A stretch of 64,000 bases of DNA from Monarcha castaneiventris obscurior. Lineage: Eukaryota > Chordata > Aves > Passeriformes > Monarchidae. Position numbers and translations under genes: made by a program. Below the pieces are notes generated by a model. The model did not search any database, was not told where the DNA came from, and worked only from the letters and a program-made list of their open reading frames with translations. Positions 47,476 through 60,700 of this stretch are shown piece after piece (within the stretch, counting starts at the first letter, position 1; each line of letters starts with the position of its first letter). The DNA is taken from NCBI GenBank assembly GCA_026261815.1, contig JAMPIT010000886.1, positions 20,628,001 through 20,692,000 on the forward strand, read 5' to 3'.

Positions 47476-50400
47476 TTTTCTCTCTGCTATGATGTTGGCA
47501 GTCTGAAGGAGCTGGCCAGCTGTGTGTCAGTGGGAGCTCCTGTGAGCCCTGCTAGGTGGCTGTCGTGCTTTGGGGAGCAGTAATCCAGCACAGGCTGGGG
47601 CCTGAAGGTTTCTTGCCTGGTACTGCTCTGAGAATGACGTGCCCCTGCAGAGGCTGAGGTACGTGTTTGATGGGAGTTGGGAGAGTTGGTGGTAAGCCTG
47701 GCATGTTCTGCCTCCAGTTCTGTCAGTCACTGGGTTCCTTTTCTAGTCTTGAGACTGTGTGATAATGCAGAGCCTTGCATTTTCCAGGTATTGTGCAGAA
47801 CAGCACCAGCTCCCATGTATTTAGAGAGATATTTGGTGGACTATGAAAAATATCCAGTAGGGACAGCATTGCAGAAAATTAGGTTTAGATAGCTGAAGTG
47901 TATAAGCACATAAATTTCAGGGCTTTTAAAAGTGGAAGTTATATGACTCATGGACGTTAAGAATACAGTTTCTCAGTAGTAATGAATTTGCTTCTGACTT
48001 GGGTTTAGCCGAAGAGTTTTAGTTTCTGCAAGTTAGAAATATGTGCTTGTTTGATACTTTATTTTTTAAGAATATCACTGAAAATAACTCATAGGCACAT
48101 GGCAAAACAGATGAACAGGCTCTTTTGGTTTGTCCTTGTGTACTGCACAGGCCAGAGAGTATGACTGAGGTTCCTCTACTGCTGATTGTGCAACAGTAGC
48201 TATTTAAAGATCTCCTTATAGCTCCCTTGTATTCCTCTGTAAGTTGTCTAGTTATGTGTTAACTAGAAAGGCAGATGGTTGTAATAATGGGTTAAGTTCT
48301 GGGGTTTTTAAACTAAAGTCCATGTTGATTATGAGCTGCCTGTTATTGGGCAAAACTTCTGGATTTGACTGGAGAGCACAGCCTGATGATGTGTGGAAAG
48401 TTTGGGTTCCTGGAACACTTTCTGTGCTCTGGTTCTTGCATGTTCAGAACTGTGAAAGGAACTTAGAGAAAAATGAGTTGTCTAATAAAGTCTAATCTTT
48501 TCCTTTCTAATGCTATAGGAGAAAATCTGCGGAAGAGAAGGGAGCATGTTTTGGAAGGAAAGAAGCAGAAGGGAAATGGGTAAAAGAGCTGAATGTTAAG
48601 TATCAGGAGCAGAAGTGGCTTATAGCATTAAGGGTTTGGATTGAATAGGGAAATGAAATGTCAGAGCCTCATCTGTGATATCGATTAGAAAAATACACTT
48701 GGACCCTGAGCAGGCAAGTTTTCAGGCCACTGTGTCTGTTAATTTGTTGTTCCTGAGCCACATCCCATGAAATGTATCTGACCAAGGACAGAAGAAAGTG
48801 AGGAAGGAGATGATGATGGTTTTTCTTGCCACGTGGCTGTGGGGTTATTGAGGTATTTTTCTTATATAAGAGATAAAAGCCCTGATGGCCCCAGAAGCAT
48901 TAATCTCTTGTTAGAACAATTATTACCCACTGCAGTGTTGTTTGGTCACTATTCCAGGAGTGGGAAAAATATATGGGCTTTAGAAATTCTGAAAAGACAT
49001 TTCAGCAGAAGACCTGTAAAAGAGGTTGGCAGGCAACTCAAATTTTCTTTGACTTTCAGTTGATCCATGTGTTTTTTCACTTGGAGTAAAGGTTCTCCAG
49101 GACCTTCCCAGCAACACATGAAGTGTCTCCCTTTCTGGACATGTTCACCTATTACCATCTTTCTTGCCTGTGAAAATTTTCTTTTGGAGGCACTTTCCAG
49201 GAATCTGAGCTAACAGAACAGTATTTGCCTTTGGATTTCAGTGTCTTTACAGCCCATGAACAAGGTGAGTTGGAGCTGTCCTGTAATGAAGTGATGTACC
49301 TGGCAACAGCTATGCCTGGAATTAGTTGAAAAGCCTGCTTCTGTCTAGTTTTGTTAACAGTCCTTACTATTTATTTGGAATTTGTATTTTGGTTTTTGTA
49401 GAGTCCATTCAGAATTAGCCTTTTGGAGAGTTGTTGAAACTTAAGTTTTAAATTTTTTGCTTGGGTTTGGTTTTTATCAAGCCTGGAACTGGTATTTTGG
49501 AGCAGAATACAGCTTTTACTTTCCCACTTTATTTAGCACCAGCTTGGCTACTGCTACACAGTGCTGGAGTGCTCTGAACAGCCTTGCAAACCCCAGTCAG
49601 TGGAAATGGAGTAAGCACTGAAGTACCCATGAAGTTCTTCACCACCTCTTGGTCAAAGTTGTCAGCTGTAACAACATGGCATAAATTTAAATTAGTTTTC
49701 TGTAAGAGGTGGGAAGGTTGTAGTTTTCTTACCTAGATGTTAAGAGATGGGCAGGATATAAAAATGAGTTTCCCGGATGTAACTGGGAAGAGAATGTGCC
49801 AAAAGAGAAAAGCGTTCTCACAGTCTGCTACCACTGACTTTTTTTTTTTTTTAAACTAAGGTGCAGAAAATAAAAGGGCAAGTTCTCAGCATTTGCTCAC
49901 CATAACTGCTGTATGACTTTGCTTTTAAGCCTGTTAAGCCATAGACCAAATAGCTCTCAACTACAGTTATTTAAAATATTTTGTGTTTTTCTGTGCCTGA
50001 ATTTAAGTGCAATTGACATGATTATGGTGAAGGCAGGGTCCTGCGTGGGTTTTTTTTTAAACTGCCTCCCTCTCACTATCCCCTTGCCCCCAGAATAACT
50101 CAAATGTGGTTTTTGAACTCATTTCTACTTCTGTTTCCATTTTAAGGGTATTTGCAGTTGGGGCGGGGTGGTGGAGGCACCTCTCCCAAAGCAGCATTAC
50201 TCTGTGGAAGATAGAAGTGCAGCTTGGGGCTGTTCTGGGCAAGGGTTTTCATTTGAGCTGAGGCCTGGTGAGTGCTTTTCCTGAGGGCACCGTGCAGAGG
50301 AACTGTGTGTGCTGCTGTTACTGAATAATGTTTCTGCTTCTTGTAAAGACTGACTGTGCTCTGTAAACAAGTGACTTTTTATCTTGTGGGCATTGTCTGC

Positions 50401-52915
50401 TCACCGTTACAGCATTCACAACTACTTAGTGCAGTCCAGGCTGCACTGCACAATTCCTTTGTTGCCATGAAGGGGATGTGAGTCAGGAGGGGAAAGGGGT
50501 GGAAATGCACTCCATCTGGTACCTACCTGGTATATGTACATATTGTAAACAGGGACTGGCTCCCTGACCTAAGTCCTGAAAAGCACCTTTTCCAGTGACC
50601 TGAGGGGTTATGACCCAGCCTGATTTATGATCGTGTTACCATAAGTGACATAACCATGAGCTGGACTCTGCCTGCTGGGATGGTATCCACCACTATGGAC
50701 CTGCTGGTTTACAAGCATTTTGGGGAGACTCGAGAGCTGAAGATGACAAAGGTGAGAAATGAAGTCTCGGAGGAAACTCACTTTTTAAAGCTAAAAAGAA
50801 ATTATTTCTTTCTACATAGAATAGTGGAGATCAGTGTCAGGAATACATTTTGTAGCAACACCAGCCTGCAAAGTGTTTTCAGAGGTGAATATTACTTGGT
50901 TTGTTGTGGTTTTTTAACTCCCACAAGCCTTTAAGAAAAAAGAAAAAAACTAAACTTAACTGTAGGTAAAGCCCTGATAAATGGAGGAGGTACCAGTGTT
51001 CCATCTTTGTTCTGCTGTGTGACGGGGGAGGGTTTCCTGGCTTGAGGCAGCCTGAAAACACTTGGATGTGTTGGCTGCTTGGTGTCTTGGGTGCAGTTGC
51101 ACCATGGCAGCCAGGCATCCCTCAGGATTCAGTGAGGGGGCTGAGCAGATTTGTTTGAATCATTTGGCATGTTCTGACCTGTTTATTACTGCTTTACTGG
51201 CCATGTTACTACTGATACAGAAAAATGATCAGCAGGAAATCAAGGGATTTTCTTTCCAACTGAGTGTAAGGCCTGAAAAACAACAGGATGAGGTTGATCA
51301 AGTGGCTTGTCAGATTCCTGTGGTCATTCTGACTTCTAGGAGGTGCAGGCTTCTGTCAGGAATATTCGTCTTTGCAGTGCTATCATCAGATGCCAATTGC
51401 AATTTTCAGTGATCAGATTTTTGTGTAGAATTGATACATGCTGCCACCTACAGAGGAATTCTCCAGTTCCCTTAGAAAGGTCTTCACCCTATAGTTAAGA
51501 CTCACCAGTGTTCCCTTAATGTTGTACAGAATAGAAAGAAGCAGCAGACAACTTTAAAGTATCTTCCTGATTGAATTCCTGAGGTGGTGTGCAAGCACAA
51601 GGTCCAGAGAGTTTCCTAGTGCTGTTTTGCCAATGCTCACCTTTCATGCACCTGACTATTAGAATCACACAGCCCTCCAGTCCCTGGGTCAAATGTCTCT
51701 TTTTGAATGGGTCAGTTGCATCAGACTAAAGAAGTATTTTTTAATACAATATCAAAAAAACTGTTCAGGTACTGTTTTGTGCTTATCATTTTCCTTGTTT
51801 TAGAAGTGAACTGCTTACCATGAACTTCTGCTACTATGGATGTGTGAGGAGCTGGAATGTTTCAGTGCCTAATGGGGGCAGTAGGTAGTAACCATTGTCT
51901 CTCACTAAAAGAGAAGGGGGTTGTTGGCTTTTTGGTATCACAAAGCATGAACTTCTCTTAGGAAGCAGTGTTGGATTCCACAGCTTTGAAGAGATGTCTG
52001 GGAAGAGGGTAGCTTCTGCATCCATGTGCTATCAGCAAGAGGTAGCAGATCTGAAAAGAGCTCTTCATCAGGTAAGGAGATCCTGCATTTGGAGCTGACC
52101 ACAGCAGGTGCTCTGTTTGTCATTAGCATAAGCAGTAAGAACTAGCACAGTACAAAAATTAAGCAACTAGGGGAGGGAAGGAATAAATAATGGGACTACA
52201 CAGTTGCCCTTTGCAGCCTTGAGTGACAAGACTATTACGAGTAAAGTAACACTGATACTTAGTGAGCCCTTCCCAGCATTTACTCCTCATACAGTGTTTA
52301 TTTTTAATGTTTAAATCTGTGTATCTTCTCAAAGATGTACCATAGTCTGAGGTAAAGCGTGAAGCCATTGTGTGACAACCTGTAATGAATGAAGAGCAGG
52401 GAAACATTTAAGGGAGCAGCACAGTCATTAGTCCTGGAATTCTCCACCTCCTGTGGCAGCATGTGGAAATAGCTGCCCTGCTGCTGCCAGGGTTACTTGT
52501 GAAGTGTCTGGTGAAGGCAGAGCTGTAGGACTGCTTTACAATGCTCTCACAACCCTGACTATTCAAACAATGTTTTCCTTCCAGTTTACTGTAAGAGCTG
52601 CTGCACCAGGCACACCTGGACAGGAGGGACAGAGCCAAGCTCTGCTGTGGCAGGCACAGCAGCTGGGAACCACTGCAGTGGCCAGGGATGGCCCCAAAGT
52701 TACCACTACTGCAAACCAGTAAGAATGAGTGAACTGCAGCCTGCAAGCCCTAGCACACTGCTTCTGTGGTGCTTCAAATGTGAGTTAAACACCACTGCTG
52801 CCCTCCCAGATACCAGCTCTAAGGCCTGCAGGAGGTTTTTCAGTTTTTCTTACCCTTGTACCAGCTTAGGGTCCATGACACCATTCCAAATCATCACAAA
52901 GAAGAAAAATAAGTA
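47476..52915. other. intergenic region between convergent ZSWIM8 and NDST2
   Basis: About 5.4 kb without a gene I can support. Short open frames exist (for example 50656-50934 and 51062-51412 on +), but none is recognisable. An AATAAA lies at 48484 on the + strand. The + strand remains T/G-rich through most of the interval, as in ZSWIM8, then turns A/C-rich near the NDST2 end. No CR1 or other repeat is visible. Confidence 0.7.
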
Positions 52916-52920
52916 GTACA

Positions 52921-52926
52921 TTTATT
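52921..52926 (-). terminator. NDST2: candidate distal NDST2 poly(A) signal AATAAA (second)
   Basis: A second AATAAA on the - strand followed by T-rich sequence (ttatttttcttctttg read on that strand), a good downstream element. I consider this the best candidate for the distal end. Confidence 0.5.
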
Positions 52927-52954
52927 GAATCTCCACTTACTACTACTACTAGCC

Positions 52955-52960
52955 TTTATT
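52955..52960 (-). terminator. NDST2: candidate distal NDST2 poly(A) signal AATAAA
   Basis: AATAAA on the - strand, followed by a short TAG/TAGTAG run and then the second AATAAA 34 nt further on. Confidence 0.45.
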
Positions 52961-54157
52961 CAGACACATGTGCTCAGCTTCGAGAGCCAAGAATTTCTTC
53001 ATTATCATTCAATGTGAATGATGCTATACATGAATCAAGTGCAGGAAGTTGGGCTTTTCTCTCTAACAGGAATGAGAGAGGGGTTTCTAGTCTTTCCATC
53101 TGTTTTTTGGCTGCACAAAATAACCCTTTCCAAGGGCACATGAAATAAAATACTATATTGCATACTATATACATTTACATACAACGGTAAATGCACCATT
53201 CATTCAGAAATACACAATACCTAAGGCTCAATGGAAAAGCTCAGTTGAAGCAACTTCTCTCTGGCTAGGAGAGAAGTGGCTCATGACAGTTGTGGAAGTT
53301 TCCATAACCTGTGTTCATGTGGATCCTGCCCCTCTGCAGCAATCTCCAAGGGCCACCTGTGCCTGGGAAGGAGGGGATGGCCCATGCCATTTCAGAAGCC
53401 CATGGCTCAAAGGAAAATATATACAACCATGATGGTGGATTTCCTCTGAGAGTAATTATGCAGCAACTGCAGGAGGAGGCAAAGTACCTTAGTGTACTTA
53501 GCTGACCACCTGCAGAAGCCCCTTTTGGGCATAGGAAACCACTTCTGGTGCAAAGCCTTCCCTTTATAGCTGAACAATACTTACTTTAAACTGTTTTTTG
53601 CTTTTCTCCTTGGACTGTTGGACTGCAAGAAGATTAAAACAGTGCTAGCAAGTGAACTGCGTGGTAGGGGCACTGGAGCTGTTGGAAAGGGATTTTTTTT
53701 AAGCTGATCAGACATGAGGAACTGAATTGTCTGCTTCCAGCTGTATCATCAGCCTTATTTTACAATACCTGAGCTTTGCCTCCTCCCATTGCTGTGCTGC
53801 ACTCACACACCCCCCAAGTGCTCTACAGGGACATTACTGCTCCTTGGTTATCTTTTGACATTTCTGAAGTCCCTGCAGAGAAATACTTGCCACGTTGCCA
53901 CATGTGGCAACCTTTTCTCTAAGATAACAAAGCAATTCATTGACCAGAGTCACCAGACCCTGTATCACACCCAGAACAGTGCAGATAAGGAGAGACAACG
54001 TTACCTGTCTTCTCCCTGTCCCCGCAGGTGCAGTCCCCACCATCCCCACGCAGCGGCACTGTAAGCAATGGGCACGGGCAGGAACAAGGTCTTCCTGGAC
54101 CTCACTTGCCAAACAGACTACGGATAAAAGCTGGGCTTCACTGCACTAGATTCCCCT

Positions 54158-54163
54158 TTTATT
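54158..54163 (-). terminator. NDST2: candidate proximal NDST2 poly(A) signal AATAAA
   Basis: TTTATT on the + strand reads AATAAA on the NDST2 strand, about 435 nt after the stop. It is a plausible short-3'UTR signal. Confidence 0.45.
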
Positions 54164-54596
54164 AGGCTGCTGCTCTTTTCTCAGCAGTGGGCTCAATTGA
54201 TTCCTCTCTTCAGCCTTTCATTCTGGGCTCAGAGGGGTAACACATCAACTCCAGCTCATGCCTGTTTCATAAACTGAGAAAAGTAATTTAAAAATACACT
54301 AAGTGTTAACTCTGCTCTCTCCCCTGCTCAAAGTAGGGCAGGCATTCCAAATCCTTCCTGGAAGTAGAAGTCGAATTGTAGAAGCACACCATTAATACTC
54401 AAGACTGTGACTTGCACTCTATGCCCCAGGGCAGTGTCAGGGGCAGCAGCCCTTTCCAAGGGTGGGGCAAGGCTCCACATGCACATTCTCTGCTCCTGCT
54501 CATTTGTCCAGTTGTTTTGGCTTGACAAGAGATGGCATCATAGCACACATTGGAGCACCACACGTCCCAGTGGCACTGGGGGCAAGGGAGTCCCTC

Positions 54597-54722
54597 TCAG
54601 CTCCAGCTGGAGTTTTGCAGTTCCTCTCGGAGCCAGGTTGGAAGGGGCTGCCCAAGTCTGTTCATCAGCTTGGATAATTCAATGTTGTGCTCCCGGTAGA
54701 AGTCTCTCAGAAAGAGCCGTGA
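54597..54722 (-). CDS. NDST2: NDST2 last coding exon with stop
   Basis: After acacag it encodes [20 protein letters not shown] then [20 protein letters not shown] and S, with the stop at 54597-54599. The C-terminal helix and LREELQ tail match NDST2. Confidence 0.95.
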   Translation of the reverse strand, partial: SRLFLRDFYREHNIELSKLMNRLGQPLPTWLREELQNSSWS

Positions 54723-57700
54723 CTGTGTGGAAAAAACAAACCACATGAGCATGAAGGAAGATGTTACCCTCAACACATGTTCCACAGGTCATCTAGGACA
54801 GATGGTGAGAAAATCCACGTGGGTTTGCTGGGATGTTTTTACATCTCTTGCTGCCAACAGATTTGAGACAGCTACTCACCAAGGAATCCATATCAGGGTA
54901 TTTCCTTCCTTTACTCTTTCCTAGGCATTTAGTCTTTCCTCCATCTAGCAGCTGGCACCAAAATCCTTTTGCTTCATCAAATCTGAAAAGGATATTTGTC
55001 TTTAAAAGATACAGCCACACACCCAATTAGCAACAGCAGAAATTAAGCAACACCATAGTTAATTTATTTTGTGGTATTGGTTCCTTGGTTTTTTTTTAGC
55101 ACTGGACTACTTTGACAAGAAACTCATTACAAACATGACTGTTTCAGCTTTACGCAAATTTCAGAGGTAACATGGTGTTACACTATTTGTCTGTCCAGCT
55201 GGGGGGAAAGATACTAATCAATTTTTACTGTATGTAAATTCTTTTAAATCTCGCTAGAGTTGAGTATTAGAGAATCCCCTGACCGTTTTATGAAAGAGTC
55301 AAGTGTTTATTTTCTTGCTAAAACACAGGCATAAGGCAATGCTAGGAACCACGTCTGGATCTGACCTGGCCAAAGGTGAGCTTGAGATCTGAGCAAGTCC
55401 CCCTACAAATCTGGGGCAAGCTGACCAATCCCATCTGTTTTCTGACCCTGGCTGAGGGGTACCAGCCAGTACCACTACTGTAGACATTCCAGTCCCCAGC
55501 AGCAGACGTGCTGCAGCAAATAAAGCTTTCAAGTAACCTGACATTTCTTTAAATCTGTTCTCCCCTGGGGAGCCATGTGCCACCCCTTTAGAAACAGCTG
55601 TAGGAAGAGAACTGAATTAGTTGTCCTCTCTTTACTGTGAAAGGAAAGGGCAATTGTTCTACGCCTACATGCAGGCATCCCCACCCACCATCCTCAGCTG
55701 GCATAGGCTGTGACAGCAGAGAAGATGTGAAAACAGGTTTCAGCTGCAAAGAACAATATTCAGCATCTCCAGCCAGCTTGCAGAGTTTCCACTGAACACT
55801 GGTATGGCCACAGTTCACTTTCAACAGCATTTAATCTATTCAGATAACTGTATGTGCAGTCATGTCTGAGTAACATCCCTTAACTGTAGCAGTGAGGTGG
55901 TGCCTCTGCTAATGCTCCCTCAGACAGCTCTGGGCACCTGTCAAATCCACACTGTCTCTAATAACAGGCTCTTTACCTCAAAACTGTGCAGTGTGGCCCT
56001 AATCTCCATCTGGGTGAAGATAGGAGCAGCTTGTCACACGTTTTTTATCATACCTCCTCTACTTTTTGTCAGATACAGGTATAACATAAAGCATAAGGAG
56101 TGCTAATAATTCCAGCACCTTTTCTGAAACACTACCAAATGGAAAAAACATCATAGTTACTGCTGTGAGCAACTTCATGCTTCTCCATGACAGTGGTAAA
56201 ACCTTGTCCTTCCCCTATAATTTCTGGAGCCACTAAGCTGTGATTCCAGTCTCCACAAAGCATCTCATGCTATCTGAACCTAATTTTAGGTTTAGGCATA
56301 ACTCTGAAACATTGGCAGGTGTGGGGTCAGAGACAAGATGTATTCTTTTAATCAAGGGCTGAGAAAGAATCCTCCCAGGACTGATTTATTTCCCTACCTG
56401 AGGGCCTGGGTGTAGTTGAAGAGTGGCGTAACTCCCAGGAACTTCTGGATGTTGTCCATTACAGAGGCAGGGTTGTGTCTCAGCTCCTGCCCATCCACAA
56501 TGAGAAGCTGAAAGGAGAACAGCTGCCTTAGCCTCTGCCATCTTGTGCTGACTGACACCTGTGAGCTTCCTGCATCTCCAGCTGCCCCTGGCCTGTGAGT
56601 ACAGGCAGCCAAAGTCTCTGTTCTACACCACCACAGTGGGGGGATGTGGCCCATTTGTCACCACAGGTAGAGAAGTTATGATATGGGCCACAAGTACCAT
56701 AAAACAATAAATCATGACAAGCTTTGCTTCATAAAGTTGTCTTTGGCCAAACGCCCTGTAACAAAGCACTAAGGCCCAGCAGCAGCATGTACAGGTTGTC
56801 TCTGGAAACTGTTTGTTTTTTGATGTCAGCAGCCATTTTGCTAAGTATTCTTCTGTAACCTGTGATTATTCTCCTGTTACATGTCTCATAGACAGTGAAC
56901 AACTTTGTGCTAATAAATTACCTATTCCAAAGAACAGAATGGAGCAATAGTCACATGAACTGAAGACTGGCCTGCAGTAAAAACAAGGATGGTGTGTGTG
57001 TGGCTCCATCATTCCTCACAGCAGTAACCTCCAGGAATAGTAAGGCAATGAGATACAAGCCTAAGAATGCTTTACCATCTCTCTTTTAGTCTTGGCAGAT
57101 CTGTCACGTACAGTTCAGGCTCTGCTGCTTTGGCAGAGAATAAGAGACTAAATGGACATTATAAACCTCTGCTGGATTACAGACTGACAATAACTCTGGC
57201 AGCAGAAAGAACTTGAAAAAGCATATCCTGACTCTCAGTAATCACACCCACATATATATACACATATATAGGTAGATACAGCTATCTGTCTAGATAAATA
57301 GATACCTAAATATCTATCTTAGACAGTTTAGAAACTTCTTGGGAATTTAGAGACCGAAATAGTCTACACTGTCTATTAATTTGCCTTTTTGCAAATTTAT
57401 ATACAGAACACAGAATCCTGACATCTCTGCAGTGAACCTTCCCTTCACCAGACAGCTAATGGCTTCACAACATGGGGACTAACGAGGCAGAGTTCACAAG
57501 CCTCTCTTTAAAGCAACAAAACCACAGCAAGTGGCTGAAGACCTTCTGGGCCTGAAGAGGGTCCCTGGACTGCAGACTGCCAAGATGAAAGGAAGGGAGT
57601 GCTAACACTGCTGTGTTCTTGCTGAAATTCCCAGTACTGTGGAGCTCTCTAGGAGATCACAGCATCCTCCTGCACTCATTTCCTTTTACAAATACAATAA

Positions 57701-60700
57701 AGTGCAAAATTGGCGTATTCAAGCCTGATTTCTTGACCACTCGTAACAGGAGAAAGCAAGTAGTGGCTTTTGTTCCAAAAGACAAGAAAGAAGGCGAAAC
57801 TAAAATTATGGGTGGAGCGCGTGCACATGAATCAGTTTGTTCCCCTCTCCTCTACACTAAACCTGTAAGGGGCTCCACAAGCACCTCTAGTGACTGATCT
57901 CCTACCTGGCCAGAGGGATAGTACGTCAGCCAGCGCTCCAGGTGAGTGGAATACCAGCCAGGGAACAGGCATCGGCTCTGCAGGTTGCGCAGCTCCTGAG
58001 GGGCCTGGGATTTCGCAGAGATCACTTGGTAGAAGGTGTAATTGAGCGCCACAGGGTCATTGTGAGCACGCTGGTGCTGAAAAACACAAGCTGAATTCAG
58101 GAGCAGGAACACGATTTCACCTTACACCTCTCTGTGCAGACCCCACCGACTCAGCACAGCCACCCACCAATGCCTCTGTATGTGAATCTGTCCACACCCT
58201 GCAGGCAACCTGTCTCCTCTAGGGAAGCACACCCACAGCTTTCTGCCTCAGCCCACTGAAATTTCTCTGTGGCCCTCATCCCAGCGCAGCACAGGGAAGT
58301 TACCTGATACCACGAATAGGCTCGGTCAGCAGGGTTGATCAGAACAGTGATGATTTTGGCTCGAGGCAGCAGGGCTGCACCACGTTTTGGTACCACCTCT
58401 GTGTCAAAGTAATTGGCACTCTTCTCAAACATGAAGTCTGTGCTGGCATTGGAGGGGATGGGAAAGAATTCCATGTACCTGCCGAACAGACGGGATGCTG
58501 GTGAGTGGCATGGCCCAACAAGAAAAGGCAGAGCCCCATGATTCCCTTACTCCTCTTCAACAGACACAGCTGCACCTCCCCAGCAATGCAGGGAATGGGC
58601 AAAGGAGTACATATCTGGCAGAGGCGTGACTCCAAAAGGGGTGGTGGCACATGACAAAAAGTTGGGAAATGATACAAAGGTATGAAAGTATTTTGCTGAG
58701 AGTGTGTTCCCCAAGTCCCTGGGCAGTGGAAGGAAAAACCTGAAGGTGAAGTCCCAGTTGCAGCCTTTAGCAGGAAGGACTTTTATTCCAAGAGTAAAGT
58801 CAGAATCATCTGCCTGCCTTGTCACCAACCACTTGTTTAAACCTGTCTAAATCATTTGTCTCTGTACCTCAATCCATAGTTGAGGTGCAGAGTAGAGAGC
58901 TCTGCCCTGCCTCACAGGAGCTTGTCACATTAGTAACATTGAAACTGTAGGATACTTGAGTAACAGGGCAAGAGGGTAGGGGGGCTGGGGACTGTGAAGC
59001 ACTGGAAGAGTGGTCTCTGCTCAAATCTAAGCTGTGCAACAAATGCAAATTCCATGTTAAATGTGAAGGTTCTCCATTTCCATGTGATGCTACACTCAAA
59101 TCAATCTGGATGACTTTTCTAGGGGATGCACATAAAAGCCTTCACTTTCTAACCTGTCAGCTAGTGCAACTGCTCTGTAGTGCTTGACTCCTGTGAGCTT
59201 TGCTCAAGTACTAACCACCTTCCAGTATCTTTTTAACAGTCTAAATGATTAGAGAAGTCAATCTCCACAACTCATGGGCAAAGAAATCCCACAGCAGAAT
59301 GCCTTAGTGCCACACAGCCATCCCTCAGATGCACAAGGGAGGGCAGTGCCACTGTCAACCAAAGCTACTGCTTTGAGTAAGAAACACCTTTAAACTTTCT
59401 CTGCCTGGAAACATAGTGGCATATGTAGTGCCGTGGTGACACTAGAATTTCCCTGCCAGGCGCAAACTTCTAAAGCTAAAGACCAAGGTATGCATATGGA
59501 CACAGAGCCACCACTGTGTTCCTTGTGTGGACTCCAAAGTGTCAAGGCCTGAGAACAATGGTAGGGAAGTTGTCCCCTCCAGTATTATGTTTTAACTCTG
59601 AAACCATGAAGAACTTTGTAATGAGGACACTGCTGTCTGTTTTGCATGTCAAAGTAAAAGTAATTTAATGACAGCAGTGCATTCAACAAAGATTGGCTGA
59701 ATTTTTAAAGCTAAATCATGCTATGACTCTCCTGGAGAATAGTCAGTAAAATGAGAAACTACCTGTGCTGCTCCTGGGACTACACAGTTGGGTTACCAGG
59801 AAAACAGCATGCACTGAGAAATAGCAAGGAAAATAGCTGTTCAGAAACAACAAAGCTGCTAAGGGGGATGAGGGGAACATACAGAGAGACTCTGGAGAAG
59901 AAATCATAAGTGCACCTTACCACAGAAGAACACATGTCAGGTTTCTTACCAATCGATTCCTTTGTGATAGTTGGGGCCATTAAAAAACTGGATCTCCTCA
60001 AAGGTGGATGGACTTGGGAAGTTACTGGTGACAGCTGGGTGCATGGTCAAGAAGAAGTGCACAGCTGTTGTGCCTGCAACGGGAACCAGTTAATGGGACC
60101 TGGGTCATACATAAGGCTTTGAATGAAAGGTTTTACCTACGCTGCAAGAAACAGTTCCTGGATGGGCACGCTCCTCTGTTGTGTGGCTGAGCAACCCCTT
60201 AACTCATGCAGGTTACAACAGCAGTGACACCAAGCACTGCTCAGTCAGGTTCAATCCACATTTCAACTCATGCAGCTGATTTGAATTGCCTCCTCAGCAT
60301 GACAGCTGCCACCCAGGTCAGCTACTCCCATGCCAGTGGCAAAGCCACACTGTCACATGGCAGAACCCAAACCTGCCAAATGAGAGGTGCCCGAGGCAGG
60401 AGACGTGCTAGGGACAACATTCGTGTCCTTGGATGAGAACTCAGCCAGAGATACCTTGGCCTACCTTTGCCGTAGATGTTTCCCCTTCATCCCACCAAAC
60501 CTGACCATGCTGCTCAGGACACGGCTGTGGGCCTCCAGCAGGACACAGAATCAGCCAAGGGAAGGCTTTTCTTACTGAGCCACCTGTAACCAGCCTGGGT
60601 CATGATACAGGAGGGCTCCTGCTGCACACACACCAACAGAGCTTCCCAGTGACACAGCCAGAGGCAGAAGCTTGCCTGGGACAAGCTTTGTTCCAAGGCC

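Larger units (their letters stand above)
52905..54596 (-). other. NDST2: NDST2 3'UTR (probable extent)
   Basis: About 1.7 kb after the stop on the - strand, ending near the distal poly(A) signals at 52921 and 52955. An earlier AATAAA at 54158 could give a 3'UTR of about 420 nt. Extent is inferred from signals only. Confidence 0.6.

Noticed and set aside
50656..51412. Open frames of 92 and 116 codons between ZSWIM8 and NDST2
   Set aside because: No recognised product, no start context or splice pattern, and composition like the surrounding noncoding sequence.
60205..60260. tRNA-like or tRNA-derived element with a B-box-like ggttcaatcc and an upstream tggctgagca
   Set aside because: I could not draw a cloverleaf; spacing and stems do not fit, and no repeat body follows.
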